Assembly (NCBI GenBank): GCA_005881885.1
Contig: VBDX01000137.1
Coordinates: 1-36,843, forward strand
Length of the DNA: 36,843 bases
Source: Chloroflexota bacterium
GTDB taxonomy: Bacteria > Chloroflexota > Limnocylindria > P2-11E
Direction of reading: 5' to 3'
The translations under genes were made by a program, and so were the position numbers. The number at the start of each line of letters is the position of its first letter. The first letter of the stretch is position 1. The notes beneath the pieces are model-generated. The model ran no database searches, was not told the origin of the DNA, and was given only the letters and a program-made list of their open reading frames with translations. Below are positions 24,344-33,184 of the stretch, in pieces.

Positions 24344-25393
24344 CTAGAGGCCGAAGTAATCGAGGTGCATCGCCGAACGCACCTCGTGAAGGGTCTTGCG
24401 CGCCTCGGCGCGGGCTCGCTCGCTCCCCTCCTCGATGATGCGGTCCACGCCCTTCGGATCGGCCGCGTATCGCGCTCGGCGCTCGCGGATCGGGCGAAGG
24501 AACTCCTCAACCGCGACGATGAGCTTCTCCTTCACCTCCACGTCGCGGACCTGGCCCTCTCGATACCGGCGCTTGAGGTCCTCGACCTCGGCCCTGTCTG
24601 GATTGAAGATGTCGTGGTAGACGAAGACCGGGTTCCCCTCGACTCGGCCGGGGTCGGTCGGATGGATGCGGTTCGGGTCCGTGTACATCGACCTGATCTT
24701 CTTCTCGACGGTCTTGGGGTCGTCGGTCAGGAAGATGGCATTCCCGAGGCTCTTTCCCATCTTGCTCGCGCCGTCGATGCCCGGAAGCATGCCGCCCTCG
24801 GGAATGAGTGCCTCCGGAACCGGGAAGACTGCCCCGAAGAGCTCGTTGAAGCGCCGCGCCACCTCACGGGTCAGCTCGACGTGCGACTCCTGGTCGCGAC
24901 CGACGGGGACGAGATCGCCTTTGACCATGAGGATGTCCGCGGCTTGCAGGATCGGATACCCGAGGAGCCCGTAAGTCGGAACCGCCAGGTTGTGGTCGCG
25001 CATCTGGTCCTTCAGCGTCGGGATGCGTTGCGCCCGGGGCACAGTGACGAGCATGGCGAAGTAGAGGAAGAGCTCTGTGACCTCGGGTATGAGCGACTGG
25101 AGATAGATCGTGCTCTTCTTGGGGTCGATTCCCACAGAGAGGTAGTCGGTGACGAGCTCGCGGATGTTCTGACCGATCTCTTCGAGGTCCGCGACCCGAG
25201 TCGTAAGCATGTGGTAATCGGCTATCAGGAAAAAGCTCTCGTACTCATCCTGCAGCTTCACCCGATTTGCGAGCGTGCCGTAGTAGTTCCCGAGGTGGAA
25301 GCTCTTTGCGGTCGGACGATCGCCCGTGAGGATGCGCTTCCGCGTCTTCTTCGCGGAAGTGGATGGCGCGGCGGTCGTGACTTCTGCGGTCAT
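24344..25393 (-). CDS. trpS: Tryptophanyl-tRNA synthetase
   Basis: This class I synthetase (349 aa) charges tRNA-Trp. After a Thr/Lys-rich N-terminal extension of about 20 residues come TGDRPTAKSFHLGNYYG (the HIGH-like HLGN), LIADYHMLT, PRAQRIPTLKDQM, LLGYPILQAADILMV, PVGRDQESHVELTREVARRFN and DGASKMGKSLGNAIFL (the KMSKS loop as KMGKS). The ATG at 25393 overlaps the hydrolase stop as ATGA. The open frame extends far upstream, but the sequence there is low-complexity shadow of the hydrolase gene. Length is normal for bacterial TrpRS. Confidence 0.95.
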   Translation of the reverse strand: MTAEVTTAAPSTSAKKTRKRILTGDRPTAKSFHLGNYYGTLANRVKLQDEYESFFLIADYHMLTTRVADLEEIGQNIRELVTDYLSVGIDPKKSTIYLQSLIPEVTELFLYFAMLVTVPRAQRIPTLKDQMRDHNLAVPTYGLLGYPILQAADILMVKGDLVPVGRDQESHVELTREVARRFNELFGAVFPVPEALIPEGGMLPGIDGASKMGKSLGNAIFLTDDPKTVEKKIRSMYTDPNRIHPTDPGRVEGNPVFVYHDIFNPDRAEVEDLKRRYREGQVRDVEVKEKLIVAVEEFLRPIRERRARYAADPKGVDRIIEEGSERARAEARKTLHEVRSAMHLDYFGL

Positions 25394-26022
25394 GGGAAAT
25401 GCGATGGTACAGGCAGTACTCGCGCCAGCTCCTCGGCCACGAGCCGTCCGACTTCGTCTCTTTTCCCGACGAAGAAGTGATCGACGCCGCTCACAACGGC
25501 GATGCGCGCGTGCGGGATCGCTGCTCGCAGCTCGTCCGCGGTCCCGAATTGGTCGTTCTCGGCAGCGACGACGAACGTGCCGACGGGCACCTGGGGAAGC
25601 GCGCGCGGCGCGAAGTTCACATCCTTCGTGCCGACCCCCACGAGCGCGACCGCGTCGGCCGTCCCGCCGCGAGCGAGATACGCGAGGACCTGGAACGCGC
25701 CGAAGCTGTAGCCAACGAGACCGAGCGGCAGGGCCGGCGCGAACGACCGCGCGTGATCGACCGCCGCGGCGAGGTCCTCCGTCTCCGCGCGTCCACCGGT
25801 CCATTCGCCCTCGCTCTCCCCGACGCCGCGGAAGTTGAAGCGCAACGCGTACCAGCCGCGCTGCGCACAGGCGCGCGCGATCGCGGCGACGAGCGGGTTG
25901 CGCATCGTGCCGCCGTGTGTCGGCAGCGGATGCGCGATGACGACGATCGCGGTCGGCGCCACGTCGGGGATGCGGAGCGTGGCCTCCAGGCGGTCGTCGA
26001 TCCTGACCGCTTCTTCGCGCAT
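25390..26022 (-). CDS. Small alpha/beta hydrolase (COG2945-like)
   Basis: The 210-aa protein matches the short cytoplasmic alpha/beta hydrolases with the HPLPTHGGTMRNPLV oxyanion region, LRFNFRGVGESEG, the nucleophile elbow GYSFGA, the acid in AAENDQFG and the base His in GVDHFF. No signal is present. The ATG at 26022 (M-R-E-E-A-V) is preferred. The frame also allows TTG at 26076, which would add 18 residues and touch the divergent start codon of the beta-helix gene. No Shine-Dalgarno sequence is clear for either. It heads the trpS-manC-topA-murE run. Substrate unknown. Confidence 0.85.
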   Translation of the reverse strand: MREEAVRIDDRLEATLRIPDVAPTAIVVIAHPLPTHGGTMRNPLVAAIARACAQRGWYALRFNFRGVGESEGEWTGGRAETEDLAAAVDHARSFAPALPLGLVGYSFGAFQVLAYLARGGTADAVALVGVGTKDVNFAPRALPQVPVGTFVVAAENDQFGTADELRAAIPHARIAVVSGVDHFFVGKRDEVGRLVAEELARVLPVPSHFP

Positions 26023-26075
26023 CGTGCGAGTCTGCGGGAACCCAGGCCTCGCGGCGGCTGTATAGCCTTGCGACA

Positions 26076-27953
26076 ATGCGACTAATCGTGGGGCGCTGCC
26101 CCCCCGCCCCCGTCGTGTTCGTTCTGGCCGCGGTGGTCGCCTGCCAGGCCGGTTCTTCCCCCGCGCCCGCGCCGCCCGCCACGACGAGTCCGGCCGGCAC
26201 GACTCCGTCGCCTGGCGCGAGCGTCGCGCCTTCCACGGCCGTGATGTTCCCTTCGCGCGAGGGCCGCTGCGCGATGCGCGTGAGCGAGAGCTTCACGCTC
26301 GCGAATGACCTGACGTGCCAGGGCGACGGCATGGTCATCGATGTCGACAACATCACCGTCGACCTGGGAGGTCACGCCCTCACCGGTCCGGGGATGGGAC
26401 CCCAGACCTGGCCGCTGCCGCAGCTCGACAGCGTCGGCGTGCGGGTCGGCGGCCACACCGGCGTGACGATCCGGAACGGCAAGACCATCGGATTTTCGAC
26501 CGGCATCTACTTCATCGATATGGAGTCGAGCACCATCGAGAACGTGACGACGCAACGTAATCGCTTCGGCTTCTACATCCACGCCTCGAAGAAGATCACG
26601 GTCAAAGCCTCCGACGTCGAGTTCAACATCTACGGTCTGCACCTGCAGAACTCCGACGATTCCCTCCTGCAGGGCAATCTGCTCGCGCGGCAGACCTACA
26701 ACAGCCCCGGCGGGTACGGGCTCTACATGTATGCGAGCAAGGGCAACCGGGTGACCGACAACACGATCGACTCGAACATCAACTGGGGTATCTGGTTCAG
26801 CGACGCGAAGGAGAACGTGATCTTCCACAACAACGTGATCGGCAACAACCCGCAGGTCAGCGACAACACCGAGGGATCGAACATCTGGTACGACGCCCAG
26901 ACGAAGGAAGGCAACTACTGGGCCGACTACAAGGGAAAAGACGCCGACGGCGACCACGTCGGCGATACGCCCTACCCCATCCTGGGGCCGGGGGGCATGG
27001 TCGATCCCTACCCCTTCGTCGAGAAGGACGGCTGGACCAAAAAGCGTCGCGCGACGATCGACCACTACGAGCCTGCGGCGCCGCGACAGCCGCGCGCCGT
27101 GACTATCGTTGCGCTCGCGGGCGGCGCGGTGAAGGCGATGCATCCCGATGCGAGCCAGCCGGGGGATCTGCTTGCGGGCGACTCCCGCAACGTCACCCAG
27201 ATAGCGCTCGGGACCGATGAGCGGACGGTCTACTCGTACACGGACCGCTTCGTGGTGGCGCAGGACATCGTGACCGGCAACGCGACCACGAAACAGTCGT
27301 TGACCGTCAACGGGGTCGTAGCGGCGAACCGAGACGGGCACTCCCTGATGGTCGTGGGGCCGAGCGGCGTGGAGCAGATCGATCTCCAGACGGGTCAGAA
27401 CGAGTACTTTGCCTACCACGGGCAGCCGGAGGCGCTCGCCCCCAGCTACAAGCACAACCACGTCTTCGTCGCGACGCCGCGCGGAATCGATCTCCTGTAC
27501 CTGAATCTCGGCGGCCGGACGCCCTATACGATCCCGCTCGACGGGCCGCCCGCGGCGATGGCCATGGCCGGCTCGGGCACTCGGATCTACGCGGCGATCG
27601 CCGGGATGAGGATCATCGACGTGGTCGACACCGAGCAGTACGCGGTCACAGACCGCATCACGATCGACGTGCAGGCGACATCCCTCGCGGTCTCGCCGCG
27701 CGAGGACATCCTGTACGTCGGCTCGGGCAACGGCGTCGCGGCGATCGCCATCCGCGAGAAAAAGCTCGCTTCGTCGGCCGCATTCCTCGGATCGGTCGCC
27801 GACCTCGCCGTGTCACCGAACGGAGACCAGCTCTATGTCGCCCTGGCGGGACTGACCCACGCCATCGCGGTGCTGGACGCGCCCCGCCTCCGTGTCGCTC
27901 ATGTCATAGAGCTCGACAACGATCCAAGTCGCATCCTGGTAGCGAGCTACTAG
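26076..27953 (+). CDS. Lipoprotein with parallel beta-helix and beta-propeller domains
   Basis: The 625-aa protein has a lipoprotein signal (A-V-V-A-C, Cys23), a long Pro/Ala/Ser/Thr linker (about 25-60), then two domains. Residues about 65-310 are a right-handed parallel beta-helix of the NosD/CASH type, with repeated turns such as ITVDLGGHALTG, SVGVRVGGHTGVTIRNG, SSTIENVTTQRNRFGFYI, ASDVEFNIYGLHLQNSDDSLLQGN and GNRVTDNTIDSNINWGIWFSDAKEN, ending with the VGDTPYPI..DPYPF signature. Residues about 335-625 look like a YVTN-type propeller (ALSPS-like blades, LAVSPREDILYVGS, LAVSPNGDQLYVAL). It probably binds surface glycans; no catalytic residues are assigned. The start is ATG 26076. Confidence 0.82.
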   Translation: MRLIVGRCPPAPVVFVLAAVVACQAGSSPAPAPPATTSPAGTTPSPGASVAPSTAVMFPSREGRCAMRVSESFTLANDLTCQGDGMVIDVDNITVDLGGHALTGPGMGPQTWPLPQLDSVGVRVGGHTGVTIRNGKTIGFSTGIYFIDMESSTIENVTTQRNRFGFYIHASKKITVKASDVEFNIYGLHLQNSDDSLLQGNLLARQTYNSPGGYGLYMYASKGNRVTDNTIDSNINWGIWFSDAKENVIFHNNVIGNNPQVSDNTEGSNIWYDAQTKEGNYWADYKGKDADGDHVGDTPYPILGPGGMVDPYPFVEKDGWTKKRRATIDHYEPAAPRQPRAVTIVALAGGAVKAMHPDASQPGDLLAGDSRNVTQIALGTDERTVYSYTDRFVVAQDIVTGNATTKQSLTVNGVVAANRDGHSLMVVGPSGVEQIDLQTGQNEYFAYHGQPEALAPSYKHNHVFVATPRGIDLLYLNLGGRTPYTIPLDGPPAAMAMAGSGTRIYAAIAGMRIIDVVDTEQYAVTDRITIDVQATSLAVSPREDILYVGSGNGVAAIAIREKKLASSAAFLGSVADLAVSPNGDQLYVALAGLTHAIAVLDAPRLRVAHVIELDNDPSRILVASY

Positions 27954-27957
27954 CCCG

Positions 27958-27982
27958 CGCACCCGGCCTCGCGCCGGATGCG
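27958..27982 (+). terminator. Imperfect hairpin after the beta-helix gene
   Basis: CGCA-C-CCGGC (27958-27967) pairs with GCCGG-A-TGCG (27973-27982) around a five-base loop, with one C/A mismatch, just after the stop codon. TTACTAACT follows rather than a U-run, so it is a weak terminator candidate or a leader hairpin for the histidine-kinase message. Confidence 0.4.
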
Positions 27983-27998
27983 TTACTAACTAGAGCAA

Positions 27999-30026
27999 GT
28001 GGGTCGCACCGCAGCCGTCGACGAGGCACGCGAGCGTGCCCACCTGCTTATCCGGCTCGCGGCGATCGCGCTCGGCGGCACCCTTGTCCTCCTCGGCGGC
28101 GCGGGCGGGCTCTCTCTCGCGGCAGGCGTACTGCTTCTTTATCTGGCCGCCGCGTTGGTCCTCCGCTTCTTCCCGGCGGCGCGGCGGGTGGCGGCGCTCT
28201 CGCCGGCCGTCGACCTCGTCGCTATCACGGCTCTCGTCTTCGCGTTCCCGCTCGAGCTCGCGCCCTGGATCCTTTACGTATTCGCGATCGGCGCGGCCGC
28301 CCTTGGCTCGGGGCCGGTAGGCGCGGTCACCTCGACGGCGCTCGCGGTCGTGGGCTACGACGCGGCGCTCATCCTTCGTGGTGAGCAGGCGCGCGCGACC
28401 GATCTCTGGCCGGTCCAGGCACTGATCGCGATAGGACTCGTGACCGCGGAGATCGTTTGGGCCCTCCGGCGGCAGGACCTCGAGACCATCTGGTCGCGCG
28501 TGCACGCGCGGGCGCTCGGTGCCCTCAGCCGTCAGCGCGACCCGAGCGAGGTCCTGCGAACGCTCGTCACGGAGGTCGCGCATCTTCCCCGGGTTCGCGG
28601 GGCGTGGGCCTGGCGGCTCGGCACCGATCAGCGTCTGCGGACAAGCTTCACCGCCGGAGCGGCACCGGCTGGCGAGATCGTCGTGTCCGCCGAAGCCCTC
28701 CGCGCCCTGCGCTCGCCCGGCGGACTTGAACGAATCGTGCCGGACATGAGCGGACTTGCGATCCCGGTATCCACGGATCCGCCGATTACGATGGGCGTCG
28801 CCCTTGACGCGTCGAGTCCCGAGGAGCGGGCGACGACCGCGGGCGCGATCCACGACCTTGTCGGCGACGCCGGATCGTTGCTCGCCGCGGCGTTCGAGCG
28901 AGTCCGGCGTGAGGAGGAGGCGGCCTCGCTCGAGGCCACGGTGCGCGCGCTCGGGGTGATCGGCGCTGAGCGCGCCCAGGCGGCCGTGCTCGCGTCCTGC
29001 CTCCTCGAGGCGGGCACTCTGGTCGGTGGGCGAGCCACCATCTTCCGCCTCGCCGACGGGACCGTGATCGCCGGCGACCTGCCGGGTAGCGCGCTCCTCG
29101 AGCTGGCCCGCGACCGGCGGCTTCCGGCGATCGTTCCCGCCACATCATCCCCCGCCGTGGCGAACGTGCTCGAGCCCGGAGCGACGGTGGCGCTCGTCGG
29201 CCTCTCCGAGGGCCGGGTGCTCGCAACGATCGGCACGGTCGAGAGGCTCACCGCCCGGCTCCCACTCCTCGAGCGGATCGCGCACGGCGCACGAGATCGT
29301 CTGGCGCTGATCGCCGAGCGTGACGAGCTACAGCGAGCCGCCAAGGAGCTGGGGCGTGACGTCGAGAGTCTGGGCGGCGCGCTCCGGGCGAAAGAGGACG
29401 CGCTCGCGACGGCGGTGCACGAGCTCAAGAACCCGCTCACCGCGGTGCACGGCTACGCGACCCTCATGTCCCGAAACCTTCAGGCGGTGCAGGGGCAGCT
29501 CGCGCAGCTCGAACGCCTCATGGCGGACCTGCTCAGCACCGAGCAGCGCGTCGCGGGCGTAGAAGGTGCCGTCGACGCAGCGGCCGAGGCCAAAGAGGCG
29601 ATCGCCCGGGCGCGCGTCCGCGGAGCCACGATCGACCTCGACGCTCCGGCCGAGTCGGTCCGGCTCGCGATCGGCCATGCGCGTTTCGCGCAGCTCCTCG
29701 ACAACCTGCTCGCAAACGCTCTCAAGTACTCATCGCCCGCGCAGCCGATCGTGGTCCGCGTGAACGCCGGTGAGGGCGAGGGCAAGGTGAGCGTCACCGA
29801 CCGCGGGGTCGGCATCCCGAACGAGCACCTCGCTAGGATCTTCGATCGCTTCTATCGCGTCGGCGGCGCGTCCGAAGCGGTCGCGGGTCAGGGCCTCGGC
29901 CTCTCGATCTGCAAGGAGATCGTCGCGGCCCATGGTGGCCGCATCTGGGCGGAGAGCGAAGGACCCGGCCGCGGCAGCACATTCACCTTCACGCTGCCGC
30001 TCGCGTTGCGCACGCCCGCGGCTTAG
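27999..30026 (+). CDS. Membrane sensor histidine kinase
   Basis: This 675-aa kinase has five or six N-terminal membrane helices (about 17-155), a linker, a GAF-like region (about 180-300), a second possible sensor region (about 310-430), a short coiled coil and the kinase core. The core shows the H-box AVHELKNPLTAVHGYA (His474), N-box LLDNLLANALKYS (Asn573), G1 VTDRGVGI, F-box IFDRFYR and G2 GQGLGLSI, so it should be active. No response regulator is next to it, so the partner is unknown. The GTG at 27999 lacks a clear ribosome site; TACTAA lies about ten bases upstream, so a leaderless message is possible. Its stop overlaps that of the convergent peptidase gene by two bases. Confidence 0.9.
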   Translation: MGRTAAVDEARERAHLLIRLAAIALGGTLVLLGGAGGLSLAAGVLLLYLAAALVLRFFPAARRVAALSPAVDLVAITALVFAFPLELAPWILYVFAIGAAALGSGPVGAVTSTALAVVGYDAALILRGEQARATDLWPVQALIAIGLVTAEIVWALRRQDLETIWSRVHARALGALSRQRDPSEVLRTLVTEVAHLPRVRGAWAWRLGTDQRLRTSFTAGAAPAGEIVVSAEALRALRSPGGLERIVPDMSGLAIPVSTDPPITMGVALDASSPEERATTAGAIHDLVGDAGSLLAAAFERVRREEEAASLEATVRALGVIGAERAQAAVLASCLLEAGTLVGGRATIFRLADGTVIAGDLPGSALLELARDRRLPAIVPATSSPAVANVLEPGATVALVGLSEGRVLATIGTVERLTARLPLLERIAHGARDRLALIAERDELQRAAKELGRDVESLGGALRAKEDALATAVHELKNPLTAVHGYATLMSRNLQAVQGQLAQLERLMADLLSTEQRVAGVEGAVDAAAEAKEAIARARVRGATIDLDAPAESVRLAIGHARFAQLLDNLLANALKYSSPAQPIVVRVNAGEGEGKVSVTDRGVGIPNEHLARIFDRFYRVGGASEAVAGQGLGLSICKEIVAAHGGRIWAESEGPGRGSTFTFTLPLALRTPAA

Positions 30027-31795
30027 TCAGCCGCCAGGTACTTCTCGAAGAAGGCGACCACCTTCGGCCACGCGTCGGCACGGTTCTTCGCCTTGGCGAG
30101 CCCATGCCCCTCATCCGGATAGCGGAGGTAATCAACGACGCGGCCGCGTGAGCGGAGCGTCGCGACGATCTGCTCTGCCTCTTCCACCGGCACGCGCGGG
30201 TCGTTCGCGCCGTGAATGACCATGAGCGGCGTGCGGATGCGGTCGACGAAGTTGAGCGGCGAGATCGACTCGAGGAAGTCCGCGTCCTTCACTGGATCGC
30301 CGTACTCCGCCGCGCGGAGCGGGCGGCGCCACGAAGCCGTTTTCGCAAAAAACGTCTGCCACGAGGCAATGCCGACAATATCGACCGCGGCTGCCCAATT
30401 TCGCTCCGGACAGAACGTGATCGCTGCGAGGGTCATGAAGCCGCCGTACGAGCCGCCGATGACGCCGATACGGTTCGCCGGCGCGATGCCCGCCTCGGCG
30501 AGCCAGGCCGCGCCGGCATCGAGGTCTTTCACCGAGTCCATCCGCAACCGCACGTCGTCGAGCGACATATATGCGCGGCCGTAGCCCGCCGAGCCGCGGA
30601 CGTTCGGCTGCAGCACGTTGAAGCCCGCCGCGACGAGCGCAACGGTGAGTGGGTTCCAGAGCGGACGGGCCTGGCCTTCGGGGCCGCCGTGCACCTGGAC
30701 GACGGTCGGTCGCGGCCCGCTCCGAGCACCGCGCGGTCGCAGCAAGAATCCCGGGATCGTCCGCTCGTCGAACGAACGCCACGACACAAGCTCCTCTTCG
30801 GGCAGCCCCGCCGGCAAGAGACCCGCCATCTGCGGCGGCACGACGAGTCTCGCCAGCCGTCCCGGTTGTGCGACGTAAACGGCGGACGGCGCGTCGTACC
30901 GGGCCCACGCCAGCGCGATGGTCCCGTCGGGAGCGAGCGTCAGGCTGTTGCCGATGAGATCCGTCGCCAGATCGCCGGGCGGAAGACCCCCGAGGACCGA
31001 GTCCTTGCCCTCGCTGACCAGGTGCACCTCGCTGTGGCCGTCGAGATTGAGCGCGTACGCGTAGCGTGGCCCGGCGACATCCAGATCGTCGACGACCGAA
31101 TCGGGCGTCACTGCGTACGCAAATGACCCGTCCAGACCGACGCGCGCGATCGCCGGCTTATCGCGCCCGCGGTCGGAGAGGACCAGGACACCTCCGTCGT
31201 ACGCATGCGCCTCCACGTGCATCGCGGCGGGACTGTCCGGCGTCAGCCGCCGCGCCGACCCATCACGTTCGAGCAGGGTGAGGTGGTTCTCGTCGCTTCG
31301 CGACCGGTTCGTCGTGACAACCACGCGACCGTCCGGCAGCGCGGTGGCCCGAAAACCCGTGCCGTCGTGACGAAAGAGAAGCCTGGGTGTACTCCCATCC
31401 AGGGGGATCTCGTGAAGATCGAAGTAGCGCTCGTCCCTGAGGTTCGCGAACGCGAGGACCGCCCGGCTATCCGGCGTCCAGTCCACGACGTGATGGATCC
31501 GATCCCGTCGGTTCGTGAGAGGGCGCGCCTCGCTCCCATCGGCGCGCATGACCCAGACGACCCAGCGCTCGTCGCCGCCCTCATCCGCGCCGTACGCGAC
31601 GTGCGTGCCGTTCGGCGAGACCCGGTACGCGCCGACGCGGTCGGACTCGTACGAAAGGCGCACTGGCGCGCCGCCGGCGGCGGGGACGCTCCACAGCTGA
31701 ATCGTGCCGGTGAGGTCGCTTACGTAGTAGAGGGTCGTCCCGTCGGGCGAGAGGGCGAGGCGCGACGCGCCGCGCGCGTCGAGAATCCGTGTCAA
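30023..31795 (-). CDS. S9-family prolyl-oligopeptidase-type serine peptidase
   Basis: The 590-aa protein has an N-terminal propeller of PD40 repeats (LALSPDGTTLYYVSD, YRVSPNGTHVAYGAD, DWTPDSRAVLAFAN, LTLAPDGTIALAW) and a C-terminal alpha/beta hydrolase from about residue 335. The triad is Ser449 in GGSYGGF, Asp532 in GANDPRVP and His564 in DEGHGL. The VVQVHGGPEG oxyanion segment and LQPNVRGSAGYGR are typical of acylaminoacyl-peptidase/S9C enzymes, which release residues from peptides. No signal sequence is seen, so it is probably cytoplasmic. The start is TTG at 31795 with no obvious Shine-Dalgarno sequence; no better upstream start exists before the frame closes. Confidence 0.9.
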   Translation of the reverse strand: MTRILDARGASRLALSPDGTTLYYVSDLTGTIQLWSVPAAGGAPVRLSYESDRVGAYRVSPNGTHVAYGADEGGDERWVVWVMRADGSEARPLTNRRDRIHHVVDWTPDSRAVLAFANLRDERYFDLHEIPLDGSTPRLLFRHDGTGFRATALPDGRVVVTTNRSRSDENHLTLLERDGSARRLTPDSPAAMHVEAHAYDGGVLVLSDRGRDKPAIARVGLDGSFAYAVTPDSVVDDLDVAGPRYAYALNLDGHSEVHLVSEGKDSVLGGLPPGDLATDLIGNSLTLAPDGTIALAWARYDAPSAVYVAQPGRLARLVVPPQMAGLLPAGLPEEELVSWRSFDERTIPGFLLRPRGARSGPRPTVVQVHGGPEGQARPLWNPLTVALVAAGFNVLQPNVRGSAGYGRAYMSLDDVRLRMDSVKDLDAGAAWLAEAGIAPANRIGVIGGSYGGFMTLAAITFCPERNWAAAVDIVGIASWQTFFAKTASWRRPLRAAEYGDPVKDADFLESISPLNFVDRIRTPLMVIHGANDPRVPVEEAEQIVATLRSRGRVVDYLRYPDEGHGLAKAKNRADAWPKVVAFFEKYLAAD

Positions 31796-31846
31796 AGAAG
31801 GGGGCAGGGCCCGAGTGTGGCACGGGTGGGTGGAGAATGTACCGCG

Positions 31847-32962
31847 GTGGGTGGTCGCGTCCTCGCCGCGGTCGCGGTTCTGGCGCTACTCGCCTGCGGG
31901 TGCGCGCCCGGAGGAGGGATCGCGGGTGCACCGACCCCCTCTGCGGCAGCGCCAGCGATTAGCGAGACGGTCATCCAATCCGGCCTCGTCGTACCGTGGG
32001 ATGTCGCGGTCGCGGACGATGGCCGCATGTTCGTCACCGAACGGCCCGGAACGATCAGCGTGTTCGAGAGCACCGCGAAGATGGCCAAGCGGATCGCGAC
32101 GGCGCAGGTCGCCGGCGTTAGGGCGATGGGTGAAGCCGGACTCCTCGGCCTCGCGCTCGATCCCGACTTCGCGAGCAACGCGCTGCTCTACGTGTGCGCC
32201 TCGCGGACCGACCAGGGCGACTGGCGGAACCAGATCCTTCGCTATCGTCTGGCTGGGACCACGCTCACGCTCGACGGCGTCGTGATGCGCATCGGCATCG
32301 CGGCCGCCGGGGTCCACGACTCCTGCCGCCTGCGATTCGGTCCGGATCGCAAGCTCTGGATCGCGACCGGCGATGCCGGTCAGGGAGCGCTCGCGCAGGA
32401 CGCCACGTCTTTCAACGGAAAGGTCCTGCGGATCAACGTCGATGGATCGGTGCCGTACGACAACCCGACGCTCCGTGGACAGGCCGCGCCAGGACCGGTG
32501 TACGCGGTCGGCTTACGGAATCCGGGTGGGCTCGCGTTCCAACCCGGGACCGGCGCGTGCTACGTGGTCGACGCCGGCGATCAGATGCAGGACGAGATCG
32601 ATCTCGTGACCGCGGGTGCGAATTTCGGCTGGCCGACCGCGCTTGGCCCGGGCGGCTCGCTCCGAGGATTCAGCGACCCAGCGTGGAGCTCGGGCACTGT
32701 GAGCTACGCGGTGGCGGGCGCAGCATTCCTGTCCGGCGCCGGTTGGGGCGCATGGGACGACTCGCTCGTCGTTGCTACGTTGAAAGAGCAGGACGTCCGG
32801 CGCTTTTCTGTCGAGGCGGGGCAGGTGCTCGCTCGCGACGTGCTCTTCGACCAGAAGTACGGTCGGCTGCGCAGCGCGACGAGCGCCCCGGACGGCGCCC
32901 TCATCCTCACGACGAGCAACGGGAATGGCGACCGGATCATTCGGGTGGTGCCCGCGCGCTAA
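31847..32962 (+). CDS. PQQ-dependent sugar-dehydrogenase-like lipoprotein
   Basis: The protein (371 aa) has a lipoprotein signal (L-A-L-L-A-C), an Ala/Pro/Ser linker and a six-bladed propeller of the soluble glucose/aldose-sugar dehydrogenase family. Supporting motifs are VIQSGLVVPWDVAVADDGRMFVTERPG, AGLLGLALDPDF, RLRFGPDRKLWIATGDAG, SFNGKVLRINVDG, AVGLRNPGGLAFQPGTG, DEIDLVTAGANFGWP and SAPDGALILTTSNG. The usual HNGGR-type active-site segment reads VHDSCRLRF, so the His remains but its surroundings differ. It may oxidise sugars outside the cell if PQQ is bound. GTG 31847 is chosen (GGAG at 31832-31835); GTG at 31826 or 31817 is possible. It is divergent from the peptidase. Confidence 0.82.
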   Translation: MGGRVLAAVAVLALLACGCAPGGGIAGAPTPSAAAPAISETVIQSGLVVPWDVAVADDGRMFVTERPGTISVFESTAKMAKRIATAQVAGVRAMGEAGLLGLALDPDFASNALLYVCASRTDQGDWRNQILRYRLAGTTLTLDGVVMRIGIAAAGVHDSCRLRFGPDRKLWIATGDAGQGALAQDATSFNGKVLRINVDGSVPYDNPTLRGQAAPGPVYAVGLRNPGGLAFQPGTGACYVVDAGDQMQDEIDLVTAGANFGWPTALGPGGSLRGFSDPAWSSGTVSYAVAGAAFLSGAGWGAWDDSLVVATLKEQDVRRFSVEAGQVLARDVLFDQKYGRLRSATSAPDGALILTTSNGNGDRIIRVVPAR

Positions 32963-33184
32963 CGCCGCACGTGAACCGATGGGTTAGCTACCACGCCGTT
33001 CACTGGGGTGAGGTCGCCGCCCGAGGTCTGGGGATCCGCGCGATGTCGCCGGCCAGCGCGCTTCGCGACCGAAGACGGTAGAGCCGCGCAGTTATCCACA
33101 ACGGCGAGACGAAGCGAATACTGGCCGTTCAGTGTGCGCCGGCACGGGCGGAGGCGCCCGCGCCGAGCGAGGGGGAGTTTGGGT
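32963..33184. other. 222-base intergenic region
   Basis: This region lies between the dehydrogenase-like gene and the Tat-exported protein gene. A GTGAAC/GTTCAC inverted repeat (32971-32976, 32998-33003) surrounds GGTTAGCTACC and could be a weak terminator. A single perfect DnaA-box-like TTATCCACA occurs at 33092-33100; one box is not evidence of an origin. The end, GAGGGGGAG at about 33168-33178, is the ribosome site of the next gene. No convincing -35/-10 pair or ORF is seen. Confidence 0.4.

Noticed and set aside
25394-26356. Upstream extension of the TrpS frame
   Set aside because: It is a shadow of the alpha/beta hydrolase gene; the ATG at 25393 gives a normal TrpRS and an ATGA junction.
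26082-27461. 459-codon frame antisense to the beta-helix gene
   Set aside because: The plus-strand gene has clear beta-helix repeats and a lipobox; the antisense product is His/Arg/Val-rich with no family signature.
31205-31846. Extension of the dehydrogenase-like frame into the peptidase gene
   Set aside because: It would bury the lipoprotein signal and overlap the opposite-strand peptidase by almost 600 bases.
33092-33100. Perfect DnaA-box-like TTATCCACA
   Set aside because: A single nine-base match with no cluster, no AT-rich unwinding region and no dnaA/dnaN nearby does not support an origin.
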